Positions 8,785 through 16,955 of a stretch of DNA of 64,000 nucleotides are shown one piece after another; within the stretch, counting starts at the first letter, position 1; every line of letters starts with the position of its first letter. Both the position numbers and the translations under genes were made by a program. The stretch is from Roseovarius autotrophicus (GTDB lineage: Bacteria; Pseudomonadota; Alphaproteobacteria; Rhodobacterales; Rhodobacteraceae): the NCBI RefSeq assembly GCF_018069895.1, contig NZ_JAGQDH010000005.1:124001-188000 (forward strand), read 5' to 3'. The notes beneath the pieces are model-generated. The model did not search any database, was not told where the DNA came from, and saw nothing but the letters and a program-made list of their open reading frames with translations.

Positions 8785-9780
8785 ATGAGCCTTGGACAGC
8801 GAATCGCCTGGGATGACACGGTGTTGCCGTTCCAGCTTGACCGTGCCGATATCCGGGGGCGCGTCGCGCGGCTTGACGGAGTGCTCGATGCGATCCTTGC
8901 GCAGCATGATTACCCCGAGCCGGTCGAGGCGCTGATCGCCGAGATGGCGCTTTTGACGGCGCTGATCGGCCAGACGATGAAGCTGCGATGGAAGCTCTCG
9001 CTTCAGGTGCAAAGCAACGGCGCCGTGCGCATGATCGCCACCGATTACTTTGCCCCCGTCAGGGAAGGCGAACCCGCTCGGCTGCGCGCCTATGCGGGGT
9101 TCGACCCGGCCCGGCTGCGACACGCGCGGCCCTTTGACCAGTTGGGCGAGGGCTACTTCGCGGTCCTGATCGATCAGGGGAAGGGCACGACGCCCTATCA
9201 GGGTATCACACCGCTGACCGGCGCTGCGCTCCATCAATGCGCCGAGGCATATTTCGCCCAATCCGAGCAGCTTCCGACACGGTTCTCGCTGAGCTTTGGC
9301 AAGTCGTCCACGCCGGGCGAGGCCGAGCACTGGCGCGCCGGGGGTGTCATGCTTCAACACATGCCCAAGGCATCGCCCTTCGCCAGCGGCGGAGGTTCCG
9401 GCGAGAACGGGCTGCTGGCCGCCGACGATCTTGTCGATGGTGACGACGCCGAGAACTGGTCTCGGGCCAACCTTCTGCTCGATACGGTCGAGGATCTCGA
9501 AATGATTGGCCCCAGTGTCTCGCCCACCGACCTTCTCGTGCGGCTGTTCCATGAAGAGGGGCCGCGTGTCTTTGACATGCAGGCGGTGCGCTTTGGCTGC
9601 ACCTGTTCGGAAGCGCGTGTGCGCAACAGCCTTTCGATCTATTCGGCCCGCGATATCGAAACGATGACAACCACGGACGGCACCGTAACCGCAGATTGTC
9701 AGTTTTGCGGCGCGCATTACACGCTCGATCCCGCCACGCTCGGGTTCGATGCGCCGGAGGGTCCGAGTGAGCGCGACTGA
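8785..9780 (+). CDS. hslO: Redox-regulated chaperone Hsp33
   Basis: Hsp33 is a cytosolic holdase activated by oxidation. The protein has 331 residues. Its C-terminal zinc switch is complete: FGCTCSEARV and, about 30 residues on, CQFCGAHY give the CxC...CxxC set that binds zinc when reduced and forms disulfides under oxidative stress. The N-terminal domain is of the normal type. ATG 8785 has AAAGGAAA upstream. It is followed by a Nudix gene overlapping its last 14 bases, so they are co-transcribed. Confidence 0.94.
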   Translation: MSLGQRIAWDDTVLPFQLDRADIRGRVARLDGVLDAILAQHDYPEPVEALIAEMALLTALIGQTMKLRWKLSLQVQSNGAVRMIATDYFAPVREGEPARLRAYAGFDPARLRHARPFDQLGEGYFAVLIDQGKGTTPYQGITPLTGAALHQCAEAYFAQSEQLPTRFSLSFGKSSTPGEAEHWRAGGVMLQHMPKASPFASGGGSGENGLLAADDLVDGDDAENWSRANLLLDTVEDLEMIGPSVSPTDLLVRLFHEEGPRVFDMQAVRFGCTCSEARVRNSLSIYSARDIETMTTTDGTVTADCQFCGAHYTLDPATLGFDAPEGPSERD

Positions 9781-10372
9781 TCCCCTCGCGCCGGTTCTCG
9801 CCGCGCTTTCGCACGGGTGCGGCGGAACGTCGGATTACGATCTCAACCCCGAGATCACCCTGCCGCCGGGGCGCAGGTTGCGGCCCGCAGGGGTGCTTGT
9901 GCCGGTGGTGTATCGCGGGTCCGAGGCGCGGGTGATCCTTACCAAACGTTCGTCCGCACTCAAGCATCACCCCGGCCAGATCGCCTTTCCCGGTGGCAAG
10001 CAGGATGCGGCCGATGTCGATATCCGTGCCACCGCGCTGCGCGAGGCGCACGAGGAAATCGGGCTATCCCCCGACACGGTGGACATTCTGGGTAATCTGC
10101 CGCGCCACGAGACGGTGACCGGCTTTGACGTGACCCCGGTTCTGGCACGCATCCATGCCCCGTTCATCCCCCGGCCGGACCACGGAGAGGTGGCCGAGGT
10201 GTTCGATGTGCCACTGTCGCATCTGATGGATCCGGGCCGTTACAGGGTTGAAAAGCGCCGTTGGCAAGGGGTGTGGCGGCGCTATTATGCGGTGCCGTTC
10301 GGCCCCTACTACATCTGGGGCGCGACGGCACGGATCCTGCGGATGATGGCTGCGATGGCGGGCAGGTCATGA
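9767..10372 (+). CDS. CoA pyrophosphatase-type Nudix hydrolase (NudL-like)
   Basis: The 201-residue protein carries the signature specific to CoA-cleaving Nudix enzymes, LTKRSSALKHHPGQIAFPGG (about residues 59-78), running directly into the Nudix box with LREAHEEIGL. These enzymes split coenzyme A or acyl-CoA into phosphopantetheine and 3',5'-ADP. The start is GTG 9767, inside the end of hslO, with GGAGG just upstream; translational coupling to hslO is likely. The next gene starts in its stop codon (ATGA), continuing the operon to the CCA enzyme. Confidence 0.86.
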   Translation: MSATDPLAPVLAALSHGCGGTSDYDLNPEITLPPGRRLRPAGVLVPVVYRGSEARVILTKRSSALKHHPGQIAFPGGKQDAADVDIRATALREAHEEIGLSPDTVDILGNLPRHETVTGFDVTPVLARIHAPFIPRPDHGEVAEVFDVPLSHLMDPGRYRVEKRRWQGVWRRYYAVPFGPYYIWGATARILRMMAAMAGRS

Positions 10373-11514
10373 AGATCACCGGCGACTGGATCACCCGCCC
10401 CGAGACCCGCGCCGTCTGCGATATCCTGTCGGCGGGGGGCTATCAGGCGCTGTTCGTGGGTGGATGTGTGCGTAACGCGCTTCTGGGCGCGGCGGTCGCG
10501 GATATCGACATCGCGACCGATGCGCATCCTGACAGGGTGATGGATCTGGCGGTCAGGGCCGGGCTCAAGCCCGTGCCGACGGGGATAGACCATGGCACCG
10601 TGACCGTGGTTTCCGGCGGCCTGCCCCATGAGATCACCAGCTTTCGCGCCGATATAGAGACGTTTGGCCGTCACGCGCAGGTGGTGTTTGGCCAGGACAT
10701 CGTGGCCGACGCGCGGCGCCGTGATTTCACCATGAACGCGCTTTATGCCCGTCCTGACGGTTCGGTTGTTGATCCCCTGGGCGGGATCGCGGATCTGCGT
10801 GCGCGGCGTGTGCGCTTCATCGAGGATCCCGCCCGCCGCATCCGCGAGGATTACCTGCGGATCCTGCGCTTCTTCCGGTTTCACGCCTGGTATGGTGACC
10901 CAAGGTCCGGGCTGGACCCAGAGGCGCTTGCCGCCTGTGTCGCGGCACAAGACGGGCTTGCCGGCCTCTCGCGAGAGAGGGTGGGTGCGGAGATGCGCAA
11001 GCTTCTCGCCGCGCCAGATCCCGCGCCAGCGCTTGCGGCGATGCAGGGGGCGGGGATCTTGCAGGCCGTGCTGCCCGGCGCGGATGCAAGAGCGATGGCA
11101 CCGCTTGTCCACCTGGAATCAGAAACCGACACGGCGCCAGATGCCATTCGGCGGCTCGCGCTTCTGGGGGGCGAGGCGGTGGCCGAACGGCTTCGCCTGT
11201 CCCGGGCCGAGGATCGTAGGCTGGACATGCTGCGCAAGGCGCTTGTCGAGGACAGGCCCGCAGCCGAACTGGGCTATCGCCACGGGATTGGTGACGGCGG
11301 CGATATCCTGCTTGTGCGGGCCGCCCTTGTCGGTGAGGCCCCCACCCCCGAGACCTGGCAAGAGTTGCAAAGGGGGGCTGCGGCGGTTTTTCCGGTCAAG
11401 CCTGCGGATCTCATGCCCGGTCTTGCCGGCCCCGCGCTGGGCGCGCGCCTGCGCGCGCTCGAGGCGCGCTGGATCGCCTCTGGCTTCATGCTTGGCCGTG
11501 AGGATCTGTTGTGA
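10369..11514 (+). CDS. cca: CCA tRNA nucleotidyltransferase / poly(A) polymerase family
   Basis: This 381-residue class II nucleotidyltransferase most likely adds or repairs the 3' CCA of tRNAs. Seen in order are FVGGCVRNALLG (head domain, about residue 25), the metal-binding DIDIAT, the RRDFTMNAL motif that binds nucleotide, and RILRFFRFHA in the neck. Family members include true CCA-adding enzymes and poly(A) polymerases; in alphaproteobacteria a single gene of this length normally does the CCA job. ATG 10369 overlaps the stop of the CoA Nudix gene (ATGA), and its own stop overlaps the next start (GTGA). Confidence 0.88.
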   Translation: MKITGDWITRPETRAVCDILSAGGYQALFVGGCVRNALLGAAVADIDIATDAHPDRVMDLAVRAGLKPVPTGIDHGTVTVVSGGLPHEITSFRADIETFGRHAQVVFGQDIVADARRRDFTMNALYARPDGSVVDPLGGIADLRARRVRFIEDPARRIREDYLRILRFFRFHAWYGDPRSGLDPEALAACVAAQDGLAGLSRERVGAEMRKLLAAPDPAPALAAMQGAGILQAVLPGADARAMAPLVHLESETDTAPDAIRRLALLGGEAVAERLRLSRAEDRRLDMLRKALVEDRPAAELGYRHGIGDGGDILLVRAALVGEAPTPETWQELQRGAAAVFPVKPADLMPGLAGPALGARLRALEARWIASGFMLGREDLL

Positions 11515-12734
11515 GCACGTATCACATCCTCCGTCTTGGCGCGCGCGGAGATGGTATCGCCGACGGCCCGGTTTTTGCGCCGCGCACCCTGCCGGGCGAA
11601 GAGGTGAGTGGCAGGACAGAGGGGCAGGTGCTGCATGATGTGCGCATCCGCGCGCCCTCGCCCGACCGCGTGCGCCCGCCCTGCCGTCACTACACCGCCT
11701 GCGGCGGCTGCCAGGTGCAGCACGCCTCGGATGGTTTCGTGGCCGAGTGGAAGCGCGAGATTGTCCAGAGCGCGCTCCGGGCACAGGGCATATCCGCCGA
11801 GATAGGGCCTGCTCTGACCTCGCCCCCCGCCTCTCGTCGCCGCGCCACGCTGGCTGCACGGCGCACCAAGAGCGGGGCCATGGCCGGGTTTCACGCGCGC
11901 GCCAGCGATCATATCGTCGAGGTGCCCGATTGTCGCCTCCTCCATCCCGACCTGATGGCGGCGCTGTCTGTTGCGCGCGATCTCGCGCTGACCGGGGCAA
12001 GCCGCAAAGGCGCGCTGGCGGTGACGGCCAGCTTGTCGCTGCACGGGCTGGATCTGGCGGTTGACGGCGGCAAGCCGCTCGATGGGCCGCTGCGCATCGC
12101 CCTTGCCGCCCTCGCCGGGCGACACGATCTTGCGCGTCTCGCCTGGGAGGGAGAGGTCGTGGTGACGCGTCGCGCGCCTGAACAAGTGTTTGGCACAGTG
12201 CGCGTGGTGCCGCCGCCGCGCGCCTTTCTTCAGGCGACCGCCGAGGGAGAGGCGGCGCTTTGCGCAGAAACAGAGACAATTCTGCAAGGCGCGCGCCGGA
12301 TCGTCGATCTTTTTGCCGGCTGTGGCACGTTCACCTTTCCGCTGGCCCGGACCGCTGCGGTTCACGCGGTCGAGTGTGCGGCAGAGATGATCGCCGCACT
12401 TGATCACGGCGTTCGCCACACAAGCGGCCTGCGCGCGGTGACAAGCGAGACGCGGGATCTGTTTCGCCGCCCGCTTCTGGCCGAAGAACTTGCCCGTTTC
12501 GACGCCGCTGTAATCGACCCGCCTCGCGCTGGCGCCGAGGCACAGATTGCCGAGCTTGCCCGTGCCCGCGTGCCCCGCATCGCGCATGTGTCGTGCAATC
12601 CCGTCACCTTTGCCCGTGATGCGGCCACGCTTGTTGCGGCGGGTTATGCGCTCGGCCCGGTCCGCGTGGTCGATCAGTTCCGCTGGTCCGCGCATGTCGA
12701 GCTTGTGGCCGGATTCACGCTCAACGGCGCGTGA
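11511..12734 (+). CDS. RumA/TrmA-family RNA 5-methyluracil methyltransferase
   Basis: This SAM-dependent enzyme of 407 residues methylates C5 of a uracil in rRNA or tRNA. It carries a predicted 4Fe-4S site (PPCRHYTACGGC near residue 65 and a further Cys in VPDCRLLHP near residue 139), the SAM motif DLFAGCGTFTFPLA, DPPRAGAE, and the catalytic nucleophile in HVSCNPVTF. The iron-sulfur cysteines favour an RlmD/RlmC-like 23S rRNA enzyme over TrmA. An N-terminal TRAM-like segment is short. The GTG start overlaps the previous stop. Exact target uridine cannot be assigned from sequence. Confidence 0.87.
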   Translation: MSTYHILRLGARGDGIADGPVFAPRTLPGEEVSGRTEGQVLHDVRIRAPSPDRVRPPCRHYTACGGCQVQHASDGFVAEWKREIVQSALRAQGISAEIGPALTSPPASRRRATLAARRTKSGAMAGFHARASDHIVEVPDCRLLHPDLMAALSVARDLALTGASRKGALAVTASLSLHGLDLAVDGGKPLDGPLRIALAALAGRHDLARLAWEGEVVVTRRAPEQVFGTVRVVPPPRAFLQATAEGEAALCAETETILQGARRIVDLFAGCGTFTFPLARTAAVHAVECAAEMIAALDHGVRHTSGLRAVTSETRDLFRRPLLAEELARFDAAVIDPPRAGAEAQIAELARARVPRIAHVSCNPVTFARDAATLVAAGYALGPVRVVDQFRWSAHVELVAGFTLNGA

Positions 12735-12817
12735 GCGCGGCAGATTCCGCTACCTCGCGGGGCCTGAATAGGGTAGTCTTCCCGAAAAAACGGGCAGGCA
12801 GCAGAGCGGGCAGAACC

Positions 12818-13318
12818 ATGAGCATGACACGGCGATTTGCGCTTCTGGCGGGGGCGGCGACCCTTGCGGGATGCGCGGATAGAACGAAATTCAAGACATA
12901 TCGTGGCCCCGAGGTGACGCGCCTCATTGTCAACAAGGGCAATCGAGAGATGTTCCTCCTGCACCATCAGCGCGTTCTAAAGCGGTATGAGGTGGATCTG
13001 GGCTTTGCTCCCGAGGGGCACAAGCAGTTCGAGGGCGATGGCAAGACCCCCGAGGGCGAGTATCACATCGACCGCCGCAATCCCGACAGCGCCTTTCATC
13101 TGTCGATCGGGATTTCCTATCCCAACGAGGCGGATATCGCCTTTGCGCAGGCGCATGGAAAACCACCCGGCGGCGACATCTTCATCCACGGAGAGCCGAA
13201 CATCTTCAGCTTTCTCAAGCCGGACTGGACCGCGGGCTGCATCTCGGTGACGAATCACGAGATGGAGGATGTCTATGCCATGGTGCGCGATGGCACGCCG
13301 ATCACGCTGAACGCGTAA
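12818..13318 (+). CDS. L,D-transpeptidase (YkuD domain) lipoprotein
   Basis: The 166-residue product begins with a lipoprotein signal (LLAGAATLAGC, lipobox LAGC), placing it in the periplasm on a membrane. The rest is a YkuD-type catalytic domain with IFIHGEPN and the active-site Cys in DWTAGCISVTN. It is closest to the YafK-like branch. Such enzymes make 3-3 peptidoglycan crosslinks, attach lipoproteins, or cleave such links. ATG 12818 is chosen for the signal peptide; a coupled GTG at 12731 is possible but would bury the lipobox. Its stop directly abuts that of the convergent CAP-domain gene. Confidence 0.85.
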   Translation: MSMTRRFALLAGAATLAGCADRTKFKTYRGPEVTRLIVNKGNREMFLLHHQRVLKRYEVDLGFAPEGHKQFEGDGKTPEGEYHIDRRNPDSAFHLSIGISYPNEADIAFAQAHGKPPGGDIFIHGEPNIFSFLKPDWTAGCISVTNHEMEDVYAMVRDGTPITLNA

Positions 13319-13837
13319 TCAGCTGCCAATCGTCATCGTCCACCAGATCTTGCCGGTCGGGTCCTGATTCCAGGCAAAGCCCATCTTGCGTGCATTGGGC
13401 GACAGGATCACACGGCGGGTCACGTCCTCTTCCATCCAGGCGGCGAGGGTTTCAAGCTCGGTCTCGTAGGTTTCCGAGATCGTCTCGCCGACAAGCTGGC
13501 CGGTATAGCCGACGCGCCGGATCCGATCCACCGGTGACGAGCCGTCCGAGCCGAAATGCCAGGGCCGATTCTGCACCGACATGTCGCGCGCATGGGTCGC
13601 CGCGGCGGCTGTCAGGCGATCGTCCAGCGTGAGCGGCACCGCCCCGGCGGCCTGACGCAGCGCATTGACTGAATCAAGCATGCGGAACTGGATTTCGCGC
13701 GTGTCGCCCGGCTTGATCCGGTAGAGGCGGGGCAGGGGCCTGCCGTCGGCGCCAAGCTGCGGCGGCGGTGGCGGCGGCGCCGCACATGCCGAAAGGGCCA
13801 GAAGGGCCGACAGACAAAGAATCAGAAGACGCGCCAT
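13319..13837 (-). CDS. CAP/SCP-domain lipoprotein (YkwD-like)
   Basis: The predicted mature protein is exported: residues 1-17 are hydrophobic and end in a lipobox (LSAC), followed by a run of seven prolines as a linker. Residues ~60-170 match the bacterial CAP (SCP/PR1) domain, with LNALRQAAG-type helix and a THARDMS segment. Bacterial CAP proteins are secreted or surface proteins of mostly unknown activity. It sits between two L,D-transpeptidase genes, which suggests a cell-envelope role. The start at 13837 is chosen over 13867 because the signal peptide begins there. Confidence 0.8.
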   Translation of the reverse strand: MARLLILCLSALLALSACAAPPPPPPQLGADGRPLPRLYRIKPGDTREIQFRMLDSVNALRQAAGAVPLTLDDRLTAAAATHARDMSVQNRPWHFGSDGSSPVDRIRRVGYTGQLVGETISETYETELETLAAWMEEDVTRRVILSPNARKMGFAWNQDPTGKIWWTMTIGS

Positions 13838-14004
13838 GAGATCAAGCCACCCGCAGAATTGTTTCACCCGCTATACCCCGGCAGACCACCTTGTTCAAAC
13901 CGGCATCTGCGAAGTTTCGCCATATAACGAGCGTTTGATTTGCGACTGAGCGTTCGAAGCCATATATTACGCTGATCGCGGCAGGAAAAACTGGAGACAC
14001 AACA

Positions 14005-14607
14005 ATGCCCCCCATTTTCCGGGACAAATGGAATCGACGCGCCTTTCTCGCCGGGGGCGCGGCACTGATCGGTGCGCCCGCCATTGCGCAGAGTGTTGAC
14101 GGAGACGACACAGTAGAGATCGAGCGTGACGTGACCCAGAGTGTGCGACGCAACATCTCGGCTTTCCGCACGCTCGACTGGCAGCCCTATTTCTCGAACC
14201 TCAAGGGCGGCGCGATTCTGTGCGACATCGACTCGCGCGCCGTTCATTACTGGGGTGAGGACGGGACAACCTACAAGCTTTATCCCTCCTCCGTGCCGCT
14301 GAGCGAAGATCTGACACGCCGTGGCCGCACCTCGATCGTCCGCAAGGTCGAGGGGCCAAGCTGGCGCCCGACGCCGTCCATGCTCAAGCGCAACCCGGAA
14401 TGGCCCGCTTATGTGCCGCCGGGGCCGGACAATCCGATGGGCACCCATGCGCTCTACCTCAGCTGGACCTATTACCGTATCCACGGCACCCATGATACGC
14501 GCAAGATCGGGCGTCGCTCGTCCAACGGCTGCATCGGGCTCTATAACGAGCATATTCAGGAGCTCTTCGCATTTGCCAAGGTTGGCACACAAGTGTTGCT
14601 AATTTGA
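14005..14607 (+). CDS. Tat-exported L,D-transpeptidase
   Basis: The 200-residue protein starts with a twin-arginine signal (NRRAFLAGGAALIGAPAIAQ), so the enzyme is folded before export to the periplasm. The YkuD domain follows, with the catalytic Cys in SSNGCIGLYNEHI near residue 175 and the paired His in YRIHGTHD. It probably makes 3-3 crosslinks in peptidoglycan or links proteins to it. A second L,D-transpeptidase lies 0.7 kb upstream with a different export route and low similarity, so they are likely not redundant. ACTGGAGAC precedes the ATG. Confidence 0.88.
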   Translation: MPPIFRDKWNRRAFLAGGAALIGAPAIAQSVDGDDTVEIERDVTQSVRRNISAFRTLDWQPYFSNLKGGAILCDIDSRAVHYWGEDGTTYKLYPSSVPLSEDLTRRGRTSIVRKVEGPSWRPTPSMLKRNPEWPAYVPPGPDNPMGTHALYLSWTYYRIHGTHDTRKIGRRSSNGCIGLYNEHIQELFAFAKVGTQVLLI

Positions 14608-14679
14608 CGTAAGCGTGGCGGCGAACGGAGGCAGACTGTAAAGATAAGTTTGCAATTTCCAGATTCTTTGATTAATCGG

Positions 14680-14696
14680 GACTTACGAGGTAAGTC
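14680..14696. promoter_or_regulatory. Inverted repeat GACTTAC-GAG-GTAAGTC
   Basis: A perfect 7-base inverted repeat with a 3-base spacer lies 55 bases upstream of the small secreted-protein gene. Its symmetry and position suit a dimeric regulator's operator, but no known box was matched. Confidence 0.4.
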
Positions 14697-14750
14697 TTGC
14701 ACCGGCGGTCATCCCTAAGGGTAGGTCCGCGGTTGAATCTGGAGGATATC

Positions 14751-14939
14751 ATGAAGAAATTTGCTCTCGCGGCTGCCCTGTCTGTTGCTGCATCCACAGG
14801 TTATGCCGGCACTCTCGCAGAGCCGGTGATCGAAGCGCCGGTGATTGTTGAAGAAACCAGCGCAAGCTCGTCGGCCGCTGCCGTCTGGGTGCCGCTGCTC
14901 CTGCTCGCGATCGTCGCTGCGGTCGTCATCGCCGACTGA
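14751..14939 (+). CDS. Small exported protein with one C-terminal membrane segment
   Basis: I do not recognise a function. The 62-residue product begins with a clear Sec signal (KKFALAAALSVAASTGYAG, cleavage near residue 20), then a short acidic Pro/Val-rich stretch (EPVIEAPVIVEE), a Ser/Ala linker, and a hydrophobic C-terminus (VWVPLLLLAIVAAVVIAD) that should span the inner membrane. GGAGG stands seven bases before ATG 14751. It is a single-gene unit: an inverted repeat lies upstream and a strong terminator immediately downstream. Short proteins of this layout occur beside hemH in other Rhodobacterales, as far as I recall, so it is probably real and conserved in that group. Confidence 0.72.
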   Translation: MKKFALAAALSVAASTGYAGTLAEPVIEAPVIVEETSASSSAAAVWVPLLLLAIVAAVVIAD

Positions 14940-14960
14940 TCCGGACCACGGACCAAAGGA

Positions 14961-14993
14961 AAAAGGCAGCGAAAACTCGCTGCCTTTTTTCGT
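14961..14993. terminator. Rho-independent terminator, bidirectional
   Basis: A perfect 12-bp stem (AAAAGGCAGCGA pairing with its complement at 14977-14988) with a 4-base loop ends in TTTTTT. The A-run on the left arm gives a U-run on the other strand too, so it can serve both the small protein gene and the convergent hemH. Confidence 0.9.
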
Positions 14994-15012
14994 TTTCATA
15001 GCCGGGTCAACC

Positions 15013-16065
15013 TCAGTCGAGCCAGCCCTTGAGGTTGGTTTCGACAATCGCCGAGAGCGCCGCAATATGTGCGTCGTCATCGTTGAGGCAGGGGATATAG
15101 GTGAACTCCTCACCGCCCGCCTCCTCAAAGCTCTCGCGGATCTCCTCGTTGATCTCTTCCAGCGTCTCGATGCAATCGGCCGAAAAGGCGGGGGCGATCA
15201 CGGCGATACGCTTCTTTCCGTCCTCGCGGGCCAAACGTGCGACCTCGTCCACGGTATAGGGTTTGAGCCATTCCTCGGGGCCAAAGACCGACTGAAAGGT
15301 GGTGGTGATCTCGGTCGCCTCCCAGCCCAGCCGTTCGCGCAAGAGGCGTGTCGTCTTCTGGCATTGGCAATGATAGGGGTCGCCCTGCATCAGATAGCGT
15401 TTCGGCATCCCGTGATAGGACACAACAAGGATCTCGGGCTGCTTATCCACATCCGCATACGCGCGCTCCACCGATTGCGCGAGCGCTTCGATATAGAGCG
15501 GATGCCCGAAATAGGGATCCGCCACGCGCGCCACGGGCTGCCATGTCTCTGCCATCAGCGCGCGAAAGAACTGATCGTTCGCCGTGGCCGAGGTCGCGCC
15601 CGCGTAATGCGGATAGAGCGGAAAGAACAGGATCCGCGTGCAGCCCGCCTCGACCATGGCGCGCACTTTCGACTTGGTGGACGGGTTGCCATAGCGCATG
15701 CAGAAATCGACCATCACCTGATCGCCGTAACGGTCACGAAGCGCGGCAGAGAGTTTCGCGGTCTGGTCGCGCGTGATCGTCATCAGCGGGCTTTCGCCCT
15801 TGTCCTCGTTCCAGATGGATTTGTAGGCCGCGCCAGAGGTAAAGGGCCGCTTGCTCAGAATGATGAGCTGCAAGAGCGGCTGCCATTTCCAGGGGGAATA
15901 GTCGATCACCCGCCGATCCGACAGAAACTCGTTGAGATAGCGCCGCATCGGCCAATAGCTGTAATGGTCAGGCGTGCCGAGATTGGCCAGAAGAACGCCG
16001 GTCTTTGCACGCCGCACCTTTGGGTGATCGGCTGGCGCATGGTCGGGGCGGGCGGCGTCAAGCAT
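15013..16065 (-). CDS. hemH: Ferrochelatase
   Basis: HemH inserts ferrous iron into protoporphyrin IX in the last step of haem synthesis, at the inner face of the cytoplasmic membrane. The 350 residues include GVLLANLGTPD near the N-terminus, the catalytic His region VVSYHGMPKRYLMQGDPY near residue 215, and QSVFGPEEWLKPYT. The segment YHCQCQKT follows the active site. The C-terminal CIETLEEINEE segment is also typical. It is a single gene ending at a shared terminator. No iron-responsive box was recognised upstream. Confidence 0.96.
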   Translation of the reverse strand: MLDAARPDHAPADHPKVRRAKTGVLLANLGTPDHYSYWPMRRYLNEFLSDRRVIDYSPWKWQPLLQLIILSKRPFTSGAAYKSIWNEDKGESPLMTITRDQTAKLSAALRDRYGDQVMVDFCMRYGNPSTKSKVRAMVEAGCTRILFFPLYPHYAGATSATANDQFFRALMAETWQPVARVADPYFGHPLYIEALAQSVERAYADVDKQPEILVVSYHGMPKRYLMQGDPYHCQCQKTTRLLRERLGWEATEITTTFQSVFGPEEWLKPYTVDEVARLAREDGKKRIAVIAPAFSADCIETLEEINEEIRESFEEAGGEEFTYIPCLNDDDAHIAALSAIVETNLKGWLD

Positions 16066-16121
16066 GGCTGTCTGTCCTTCGGTCTCGGGTCAGGGGTGAC
16101 ATAAAGGCTGCGGGTCAAAGG

Positions 16122-16940
16122 TCAATCGCCGAGCGGCGTTTCCTGCGTGCCAAGCGCATCCGCGAGCCGCGCAACGGCCGAACCGGGGCGCAGCGGTTGC
16201 GGCTGGCTCGGGTCCGGTGCCCAGCCGGCAAGAAAGATCATTTCGGCGCTGGCGCGGATACCACCCTGCGCGTGCGCAAAGTTTTCGGCATAGACCTCGC
16301 AGGCGCGCGCCAGCACCTCCCGCCGCAGCATCCCGCGCGGGCGCGCGGCCATGGCGTTGCCCTCTCCCATCGCCCGAAGATCACGCATCAGCGCCAGCGC
16401 ATCGGGATAGCACAGATCAAGCGGCAGCCGATCCGCCACGGGAAGCGCCAGCCCCGCCCGCTGCAAAAGCGCGCCAAGATCGCGGATTTCCCCCATCGGC
16501 AGCACGCGAGGCGAGAGCCCGCCCGCCACATCCGCCTCCGCCTGTGCCAGTGCCGCGCGCAATTCCTGCAAGCTGCCGCCGCCGAAGAGCACCGCCAGCA
16601 AAAGGCCATCGGGCCTGAGCGCGCGCCGCGCTTGCACCAATTGCCCCACCGGGTCGTTGGCCCAGTGCAGGCAGAGCGCGTGGATCACCAGATCATGCGC
16701 GCCGGGGCCAAGGGCCAGCACCTCCTCATCGGGCACCACCACCGCCTCGGGAAAGCGCGCCTGCCACAGTTCCGGGAATCCGCTGACGATACCGGGTGCC
16801 GTAAAGGATTTGTTAACCAGTTCCAGCCGATCCTCGATCTCGTCGGCGGCCAGTTCCTGCAAGAACAGCGCCGGGGCGCGCAAGGCGCGCGCGCGCTGGC
16901 GCAACAGGGCAGGGCGGTCGGTCAGCAAGGTCTGGCTCAT
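16122..16940 (-). CDS. Methyltransferase-like protein of the NDUFAF5/BioC type with degenerate SAM motif
   Basis: The 272-residue product resembles proteins annotated as class I SAM-dependent methyltransferases: after an N-terminal helical stretch (FLQELAADEIEDRL) come HDLVIHALCLHWANDP and RRALRPDGLLLAVLFGG, which match the mid and late motifs of the fold. The glycine-rich motif I expected near residue 50 is not visible; that place reads ELVNKSFTAPGIVSGFPE. It may therefore bind SAM poorly or act as an assembly factor, as NDUFAF5 does for complex I. It is divergent from comF, with only 15 bases between the starts. Confidence 0.68.
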   Translation of the reverse strand: MSQTLLTDRPALLRQRARALRAPALFLQELAADEIEDRLELVNKSFTAPGIVSGFPELWQARFPEAVVVPDEEVLALGPGAHDLVIHALCLHWANDPVGQLVQARRALRPDGLLLAVLFGGGSLQELRAALAQAEADVAGGLSPRVLPMGEIRDLGALLQRAGLALPVADRLPLDLCYPDALALMRDLRAMGEGNAMAARPRGMLRREVLARACEVYAENFAHAQGGIRASAEMIFLAGWAPDPSQPQPLRPGSAVARLADALGTQETPLGD

Positions 16941-16955
16941 GGACAGGAGCATAGG

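Noticed and set aside
16005..16955. Long plus-strand extension in front of comF
   Set aside because: It is antisense to the methyltransferase-like gene and lacks domain features; the ComF zinc ribbon starts right after GTG 16956.
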